Shown here piece by piece: positions 33,925 through 38,623 of a stretch of 38,623 bases of DNA. The notes beneath the pieces were generated by a model that worked only from the letters and a program-made list of their open reading frames with translations, was not told the DNA's origin and ran no database searches. The position numbers and the translations under genes were made by a program. Positions within the stretch are counted from its first letter, which is position 1. Each line of letters starts with the position of its first letter. This stretch comes from an uncultured Dehalococcoidales bacterium (GTDB taxonomy: Bacteria > Chloroflexota > Dehalococcoidia > UBA1151 > UBA1328), in contig CAJQSP010000041.1 of assembly GCA_905614375.1 (NCBI GenBank), positions 1 through 38,623 of the forward strand, in the 5' to 3' direction.

Positions 33925-35853
33925 ATGACTGACTTACCGAATTTTGGAATGGTTTCTTCACACAATGTAATGGTCCCGATGAGAGACGGTGTTCGGCTTG
34001 CGACCGATGTCTACCGTCCTGCCGATGAAAATGGAAACGCTGTCGAAGGTCGGTTTCCAGTGATTGTTGGGAGGACTTCTTATGACAAGACGAACCCGGT
34101 TATTTGGATCGAAGCTGTTGCGAATGCGTTCGTACCACGTGGTTACGTTGTGGTGCTTCAAGACCTACGAGGTCGCGGCGATTCTGAAGGGATCGGTGAT
34201 TACTTCCATACTGCCAACCAAAAAGAGGGTCTAGACGGTTATGACACCATCGAATGGGCGGCAGGCCAGCCATGGTCGTACGGCAAGGTAGGTATGGTCG
34301 GTGCTTCTCACGGAGGCATCGTGCAGAACATGGCTTCTTTGTATCGACCACCGCACTTGGCAGCACTGTGGGTTGATGTCGCACCGACGAACGCGTTCCG
34401 ATGGGAAGTTCGGCAGGGTGGGGCGATGGCTCTACACATGTACGGCGCTCTTTATCTGCATGGATACGATTCGCAAGAGATCGTTGGTAATTCCGAGGCG
34501 ATAGAACGAATCGAGCACGGTGCCGAGCGATTGAGCGAGGAGATTTGGAAGCAGCCGTTCACCGAGGGTTGTACTCCAATTTCTGCAGTGCCAAACCTTG
34601 AAAAAGTTCTTATGCACTATTACCGAGACGGTTCGTACACCGATTGGTGGAAGCAGGAATCGCTCGATCACGCGCAACATTACGATCGTATGGCCGATAT
34701 TCCAGCTGTTTACAGTTCAGGTTGGTACGACCCGTTCGCAGCGGAAACTTCAGAGCAGTTCGCACATATGGCGAAGAAAAATACATCGCCACAGCGATTG
34801 ATCTTGGGACCGTGGAATCACGTTTCAATGCGGGGTAAGGGCGCGTCATTCGTCGGTGATGTCGATTTTGGTCCGACTGCAAACTGGGGCGACGAAGTTC
34901 TCAACGCAGAACGATTTAGATGGTTCGACCGCTGGCTTAAGGGCGTCGAAACTGGGGTCGAAGACGACGCCCCGGTTCGGATATTTGTAATGGGCGGCGG
35001 AGAAGGGGATTTTGACGCGGCGGGGCGGATTCGGCATGGCGGCGGATGGCGAATGGAGCAGGAGTGGCCGTTGGGTCGTGCAGTAGAAACCGCGTACTAC
35101 CTGTCAGCCGACGGAGGTTTAGGAGTAAGTTCTCCTGTCGGAGATTCGGGTGAAACATCATGGGTCCATGATCCCGAGAATCCGGTACCTTCCATCAGCG
35201 GAAATGTAACCGGATTCTACGAATGGATCGTTTTGCCTGATGATCTTGATGGTGCTTATGTTCCACAGCGGGCTCGAATGCGTTCGCTAATACCTGACGG
35301 TCCGATTCATCAAAAAGAACGTGAGTCGACGGTCGTTCCTGCTGATCGTGAACCCGGTACACCTGCGTTATTGGCGGATCGTGCAGATGTGAACGTGTTT
35401 CAGACGGAACCGCTGGAGGCCGATGTCGAAGTTACAGGGTCGATGATGGTGAATTTGTGGATTTCCTCTGATGCTATTGATACTGATTTCACGGCGAAGC
35501 TCATCGACGTTTACCCACCTAGCGAAGAATATCCTGAGGGGTTTCATTTACCACTGGAAGATTCGATCAGGAGGGCTCGTTTCCGAGACGGATTCGCCAG
35601 CGAAGAATTGATGACACCGGAAGAAGTATACGAATTGCAAATCGAACTTCCTCCGGTGTCTAATCGATTCGTCAAAGGACACCGAATTAGGGTCGATATA
35701 TCATCGAGCAATTTCCCTAGGTTTGACGTTAATCCGAACACTGGCGAACCGATAGGCCGACACACACGAACCCAAAAAGCGACGAACACCGTTTATACGG
35801 ACAGAGACCATTCTTCGCACATCGTATTGCCGATCGTGAACATTGCGGACTGA
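33925..35853 (+). CDS. CocE/NonD-family alpha/beta hydrolase (S15 peptidase-like)
   Basis: A 642-residue hydrolase of the CocE / X-Pro-dipeptidyl-peptidase superfamily. Signatures: MRDGVRLATDVYRP, LQDLRGRGDSEG (oxyanion-side loop), nucleophile Ser128 in GMVGASHGGIVQ, likely acid in SSGWYDPF and His in LGPWNHVSM. The C-terminal jelly-roll domain ends RVDISSSNFPRFDVNPNTGE, typical of the family. ATG 33925 (MTDLPNFG) has AAAGAG upstream; a TTG at 33868 would add an unlikely hydrophobic leader. No signal peptide, so probably cytoplasmic. These enzymes cleave esters or amides, including cocaine, glutaryl-cephalosporin and Xaa-Pro bonds; the substrate here is unknown. Confidence 0.9.
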   Translation: MTDLPNFGMVSSHNVMVPMRDGVRLATDVYRPADENGNAVEGRFPVIVGRTSYDKTNPVIWIEAVANAFVPRGYVVVLQDLRGRGDSEGIGDYFHTANQKEGLDGYDTIEWAAGQPWSYGKVGMVGASHGGIVQNMASLYRPPHLAALWVDVAPTNAFRWEVRQGGAMALHMYGALYLHGYDSQEIVGNSEAIERIEHGAERLSEEIWKQPFTEGCTPISAVPNLEKVLMHYYRDGSYTDWWKQESLDHAQHYDRMADIPAVYSSGWYDPFAAETSEQFAHMAKKNTSPQRLILGPWNHVSMRGKGASFVGDVDFGPTANWGDEVLNAERFRWFDRWLKGVETGVEDDAPVRIFVMGGGEGDFDAAGRIRHGGGWRMEQEWPLGRAVETAYYLSADGGLGVSSPVGDSGETSWVHDPENPVPSISGNVTGFYEWIVLPDDLDGAYVPQRARMRSLIPDGPIHQKERESTVVPADREPGTPALLADRADVNVFQTEPLEADVEVTGSMMVNLWISSDAIDTDFTAKLIDVYPPSEEYPEGFHLPLEDSIRRARFRDGFASEELMTPEEVYELQIELPPVSNRFVKGHRIRVDISSSNFPRFDVNPNTGEPIGRHTRTQKATNTVYTDRDHSSHIVLPIVNIAD

Positions 35854-35879
35854 GAACTCATATAGAAAAGAGGCTGGAA

Positions 35880-36167
35880 ATGGCGAAATTATCTGAGCAG
35901 GAAATTGCAGAACTAATGCCGGCTGTGCCGGGATGGAGCGTAGTTGTAGAGGAAGGGATAGGGCGTCTGCAAAAGACGTTTACGTTCGGGGATTTTGTAG
36001 AGGCTTTGGCTTTTACTAATCGTGTTGGCGATCTTGCGGAAGCTGCGGACCATCACCCTCGGATTGTGACCGAGTGGGGCAGAGTGACGCTCACGTGGTG
36101 GAGTCACGATTTAGGTGGCATGGTCACCAACGATTTCGAAATGGCGAAGAGGGTCGACGCATTGTAG
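35880..36167 (+). CDS. Pterin-4a-carbinolamine dehydratase (PCD/DCoH family)
   Basis: A 95-residue protein matching the full length of the COG2154 family. The active-site motif EAADHHPRIVTEWGRVTLTWWSHD carries the two adjacent His and the downstream His, Trp and Asp residues. In organisms with phenylalanine hydroxylase it dehydrates 4a-hydroxytetrahydrobiopterin. No aromatic hydroxylase is in the window, and family members in such genomes have been linked to molybdopterin metabolism. It starts 26 nt after the hydrolase stop with AGAGG close before ATG 35880, so the two are co-transcribed. Confidence 0.93.
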   Translation: MAKLSEQEIAELMPAVPGWSVVVEEGIGRLQKTFTFGDFVEALAFTNRVGDLAEAADHHPRIVTEWGRVTLTWWSHDLGGMVTNDFEMAKRVDAL

Positions 36168-36171
36168 TGCT

Positions 36172-36203
36172 GGTGAATAGGGCTGACTAAACCCATCTTC
36201 ACC
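36172..36203. terminator. Hairpin between convergent genes
   Basis: GGTGAA (36172-36177) and TTCACC (36198-36203) form an outer stem with an inner GGG/CCC pairing. It lies between the stops of the dehydratase (+) and the dehydrogenase (-). There is no long T-run, so terminator strength is uncertain. Confidence 0.45.
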
Positions 36204-36223
36204 GGAAGAAATTATCGACTGAG

Positions 36224-37123
36224 TTACTTACGAGCTTTTTCGTTCGACATCTTCTCGATTGCCTGAACAAGAGCTTGGTGCCCTTGATTTACCGCATCTG
36301 GTCCGTCGGCTTGAACTGATCGGTAGAGCTGGGCAATGAGAGTGCTTGTGGGCAGGGCTGTGCCAGTCTCGGCAGCCAGTTGACCCGCAAGGCGTAAATC
36401 TTTCTGCATATGCTTAACCATGAAACCCGGTGTGAAATCTCCATCAAGGATTTTAGGTCCCAGCGTTTCGAGCGCCCATGACCTGCCTGCACCGTTCTTC
36501 ACAGCGTCGAAAAACGCCTGCATATCGAGTCCCGATTTTTTCGCTAGAACGAAGGCTTCTGCCATTCCAGCGAGAGTCGCAACGCCGATCAGTTGATTTG
36601 CAATCTTGGTCGTGTGACCTGAACCCACGGCGCCCATATGCGAAACGTCTCCACCGAGAACGTTCAATACAGGAAGCGCTCGTTCAAATACTTCCGCATT
36701 GCCACCTACAAGAATAGAAAGAATTCCGGCTTCTGCTCCTCCAACGCCGCCAGTTACCGGGGCATCGACGAAGTTCGACCCCTTGGCTTCGATCAGGTTC
36801 GCCATCTTCTTGCCCATCTTGGGGTCTATTGTGCTCATATCTATAACCACTGAGCCGGGTTTCAGTCCTTCGAGAATACCGTCCGCTCCGGCTATCACGG
36901 CTTCGACATGCTCGGAATCAGGAACCATTGTGATGACGATGTCGGACAAGGTAGCGGTATCGGCGGCTGAATCGGATGATGTTGCGCCGAAATCTTTTGC
37001 AGCGTTGACCGTGGCTTCGTTTAGATCGAATACGTTGACTGAATAGCCATCTTCGACCAAATTGCGTGCCATCGGTAAACCCATCATTCCGAGTCCTACG
37101 AATCCGATTTTTTCATTACTCAT
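36224..37123 (-). CDS. Beta-hydroxyacid dehydrogenase (3-hydroxyisobutyrate / tartronate semialdehyde reductase family)
   Basis: A 299-residue NAD(P)-dependent enzyme. The Rossmann motif is IGFVGLGMMGLPMARNL, substrate-binding DAPVTGGVGGAEAG follows near 120-133, and the catalytic Lys173 is in GSGHTTKIANQ. The cofactor-binding end MVKHMQKDLRLA is also present. VFDLNEA after the second strand has Asp at the ribose-contact position, leaning to NAD. AAGGA lies just upstream of ATG 37123. Substrate could be 3-hydroxyisobutyrate, tartronate semialdehyde or a sulfonated analogue; context does not decide. Confidence 0.92.
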   Translation of the reverse strand: MSNEKIGFVGLGMMGLPMARNLVEDGYSVNVFDLNEATVNAAKDFGATSSDSAADTATLSDIVITMVPDSEHVEAVIAGADGILEGLKPGSVVIDMSTIDPKMGKKMANLIEAKGSNFVDAPVTGGVGGAEAGILSILVGGNAEVFERALPVLNVLGGDVSHMGAVGSGHTTKIANQLIGVATLAGMAEAFVLAKKSGLDMQAFFDAVKNGAGRSWALETLGPKILDGDFTPGFMVKHMQKDLRLAGQLAAETGTALPTSTLIAQLYRSVQADGPDAVNQGHQALVQAIEKMSNEKARK

Positions 37124-37207
37124 ACTTGGTTCCTTTGGCGGTCGACCGTTTACTGATGTTTTGGACGATTTTGCTTTGCTGGCTAATTTACATGGTGCAG
37201 GAGCGAA

Positions 37208-37545
37208 TTGGGTCGATTAAATAGGCTTGATACTGAATTCGCCTCCTACTTCGCTGCCGCTCATTATTCGTGTGTGATTCACGTTCGTAAATCAGATGCC
37301 AAGCCGTATCAAGTAGTGCTCGATGAGTTGGGCGTTTCGGCTGATGAAACACTTTTCGTTGGCGACGGCGGATCGGATGAGTTGAAGGGGGGGGGCGAGT
37401 GAGAATCGATGCGGTCTAAATCGACGATCTGATCACCTAGCACCAAGGTGCGGTTGATGTGCTATGAGTCGGGGTAGTCGATTTGAACGGCCCAGTAATT
37501 AAGTCGATGATCGAAGTGCCTGGTTACGTGCGAAATCGGTCGTAG
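37208..37545 (+). pseudogene. Relic of a HAD-superfamily hydrolase with a run of nine G
   Basis: The first frame reads HVRKSDAKPYQVVLDELG and ADETLFVGDGGSDELKGGGE, the Lys (motif III) and GDGxxDE (motif IV) part of an HAD hydrolase. It stops just after a G9 tract (37387-37395). In a shifted frame RVRIDAV, TAA, IDDLIT continues the family. A last piece at 37480-37545 reads DLNGPVIKSMIEVPGYV, like the usual C-terminal end. The DxD nucleophile motif and N-terminal half are missing. Confidence 0.75.
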
Positions 37546-37569
37546 TTCGTTTCGTTGGATGGCTTGAAC

Positions 37570-37575
37570 TATAAT
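37570..37575 (+). promoter_or_regulatory. Perfect -10 box placed for a near-leaderless transcript
   Basis: TATAAT ends 8 nt before ATG 37584, so transcription would start at or just before the start codon. No Shine-Dalgarno sequence precedes that ATG. The -35 region (TTCGTT, spacer 18) matches only three of six consensus bases. Confidence 0.45.
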
Positions 37576-37583
37576 GCCGAGCG

Positions 37584-38072
37584 ATGAGCATTATGCGTTT
37601 CTTATTACTTATAGTCGTTCTAGCGGTGATATCGATGTTTGCCGCTGCTTGTGGGACGTCTAGTAGTGCCGAACCGGTTGGTGAATTGATATCTGAACCG
37701 GAGCCTGACGCCGTTCAAATCACGCTTCCAAACGGCGTATTCACTGCCGACGATGTGGCTGTTGCGGGATGGAAGAAGTCGAAAGAGCTTTCACCTGAGA
37801 CGTTGCCCGACGTAGCGAGTGTTTGGTACGGATTCTATGATCAGCGGGACGTTGAAGTTCGCGTGTATGAAACGCAGGCCGAAGCGATTAGCTCGGGTCA
37901 GGAAATAGCGGACGTTGCAACCGGTCGGCGTAAACCAGCCCCATTTGCTTCGGGGGGTATTAGTTCGACACGCACGAGCTACTCGACATATGCGATTGTC
38001 GGTAATTTGATATTGCTGTGCGAGATAAAAATTGAAGACTGCCAGAGCCTACTCGACGGCATCGGACGGTAG
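37584..38072 (+). CDS. Small predicted lipoprotein
   Basis: A 162-residue protein with a lipoprotein signal: Arg5, hydrophobic LLLIVVLAVISMF, then AAAC with Cys23 as the lipidated residue, followed by a Ser/Glu/Pro-rich linker to about residue 45. The remaining 115 residues (VFTADDVAVAGWKKSK, VWYGFYDQRDVEVRVYETQ, YAIVGNLILLCEI) form a small mixed alpha/beta domain I do not recognise. It is probably anchored outside the cytoplasmic membrane. It lies 41 nt before the sulfatase on the same strand. An alternative ATG at 37593 would shorten it by three residues. Confidence 0.78.
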   Translation: MSIMRFLLLIVVLAVISMFAAACGTSSSAEPVGELISEPEPDAVQITLPNGVFTADDVAVAGWKKSKELSPETLPDVASVWYGFYDQRDVEVRVYETQAEAISSGQEIADVATGRRKPAPFASGGISSTRTSYSTYAIVGNLILLCEIKIEDCQSLLDGIGR

Positions 38073-38113
38073 AATTTCGTTTTGGTTTTCATCGATTCCT
38101 ATTAGGAGTTCTC

Positions 38114-38623
38114 ATGGCCAGTACCGATACGAGCCGACCCAATATATTGTTCATTCTGAGCGACGATCAGGGAGCGTGGGCGATGAACTGCGCTGGAACG
38201 CCTGAGCTTAAGACGCCTAACTTGGATCGACTGGCGGAGACCGGAATTCGGTTCGAAAATTTCTTTTGTGCCTCGCCAGTTTGTTCGCCAGCAAGAGCGT
38301 CGATTCTTACGGGGCAAATACCATCGCAGCACGGCGTTCAGGATTTTCTAAGAGCGGGTAACTCGGTTGATTTGCCGGGTGATGGCAAGACTATTCAGTA
38401 CCTTGAGGGTCGTACGACCTACACCGAAATTCTTGGCGACAATGGCTATGACGTTGCGCTGAGCGGTAAGTGGCACATAGGCGATTCCGCCACACCTCAG
38501 GCTGGTTTTGCCTACTGGAACGTTCACGCTAGTGGTTCAGGTGACTACTACAATGCACCGATGTTTCAGGACAGTGAGCAGTACACGTCGGACGGGTACT
38601 TCAGTGATGTGATTACGGACAAT
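38114..38623 (+). CDS. Sulfatase (arylsulfatase/alkaline phosphatase superfamily), 3' end outside window
   Basis: The first 170 codons of a type I sulfatase are present and the frame is open at the right edge. NILFILSDDQGAW supplies the two Asp calcium ligands. CSPARASILTG (Cys57) is the C-x-P-x-R signature converted to formylglycine, so an FGE or anSME-type maturase is required somewhere in the genome. SGKWHIG carries the conserved Lys and His. There is no signal peptide, which suggests a cytoplasmic enzyme. TAGGAG precedes ATG 38114 by 6 nt. Sulfated polysaccharide or choline-type substrates are possible; the specificity region is mostly outside the window. Confidence 0.93.
   Translation, partial: MASTDTSRPNILFILSDDQGAWAMNCAGTPELKTPNLDRLAETGIRFENFFCASPVCSPARASILTGQIPSQHGVQDFLRAGNSVDLPGDGKTIQYLEGRTTYTEILGDNGYDVALSGKWHIGDSATPQAGFAYWNVHASGSGDYYNAPMFQDSEQYTSDGYFSDVITDN

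Larger units (their letters stand above)
37124..37583. other. Intergenic divergent stretch with a HAD relic
   Basis: Between the dehydrogenase (-) and the lipoprotein (+) the only coding trace is the HAD hydrolase relic at 37208-37545, listed separately. A candidate -10 box lies at 37570-37575. Nothing else is recognised. Confidence 0.5.

Noticed and set aside
37381..37396. G9 tract as a phase-variation switch
   Set aside because: No tract length restores an intact gene because other stops and an N-terminal deletion remain.
37208..37402. 64-residue HAD-like frame as a real small gene
   Set aside because: It lacks the nucleophile motif and the family sequence continues in other frames after its stop, so it is a relic.
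1..38623. CRISPR arrays, insertion sequences, integrases, toxin-antitoxin or known phage-defence genes
   Set aside because: No regularly spaced repeats, transposase or integrase motifs, or defence-gene signatures were found in reading the window.

Overview
The window looks like a chromosomal stretch of a free-living bacterium with base composition close to half G+C. TTG starts are frequent (6151, 6758, 9622, 13924, 18863, 23601). The gene content includes Gfo/Idh/MocA oxidoreductases, a ThuA-like protein, a CocE-type hydrolase, a PdxA homologue, a sulfatase, a deazaflavin/quinone-reductase-like protein and many FkbM methyltransferases. That mix fits a marine Chloroflexota (SAR202-like) or a related lineage. 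The taxonomic call is inference only; there is no rRNA or other marker gene here.

Region 1 (1-15.4 kb) is a surface-glycan locus. It holds a sugar aminotransferase, a KdsC-like HAD phosphatase, a CapD/WbpM-type 4,6-dehydratase, an SDR epimerase, a PglC-like phosphoglycosyl transferase, two GT4 glycosyltransferases, a class I methyltransferase, two intact FkbM methyltransferases, an asparagine-synthase-like protein and a UDP-HexNAc 6-dehydrogenase. Four decayed genes lie between them: an O-antigen ligase/polymerase with a TPR tail, an FkbM methyltransferase, an ABC exporter ATPase and a UDP-glucose-dehydrogenase-like start. The polymerase and the transporter visible here are dead, while the sugar-making and sugar-decorating genes are intact.

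Region 2 (15.4-21 kb) is metabolic: pdxA, a strong bidirectional terminator, a Gfo/Idh/MocA oxidoreductase, a nickel/cobalt-type permease, and a ThuA plus Gfo/Idh/MocA pair resembling thuA-thuB.

Region 3 (21-26.4 kb) is a compact minus-strand operon: radical SAM/SPASM protein, two Gfo/Idh/MocA oxidoreductases and an SDR. It is bracketed by a tRNA-Leu relic (about 21.05 kb) and an intact tRNA-Leu(CAA) (26.29 kb), so it may be a tRNA-associated island. It is the best candidate for an undescribed pathway.

Region 4 (26.5-31 kb) has a DEDDh-exonuclease/DUF3820 protein whose catalytic residues are almost all replaced, and a minus-strand group: E1 alpha, E1 beta, an exported DUF4097 protein and a DDN-like protein.

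Region 5 (31-38.6 kb) has an AT-rich orphan radical SAM protein, a Gfo/Idh/MocA relic, a CocE-type hydrolase, a pterin-4a-carbinolamine dehydratase, a beta-hydroxyacid dehydrogenase, a HAD hydrolase relic with a run of nine G, a small lipoprotein and the start of a sulfatase. At least seven decayed genes or tRNAs in 38.6 kb is a striking feature of the window.
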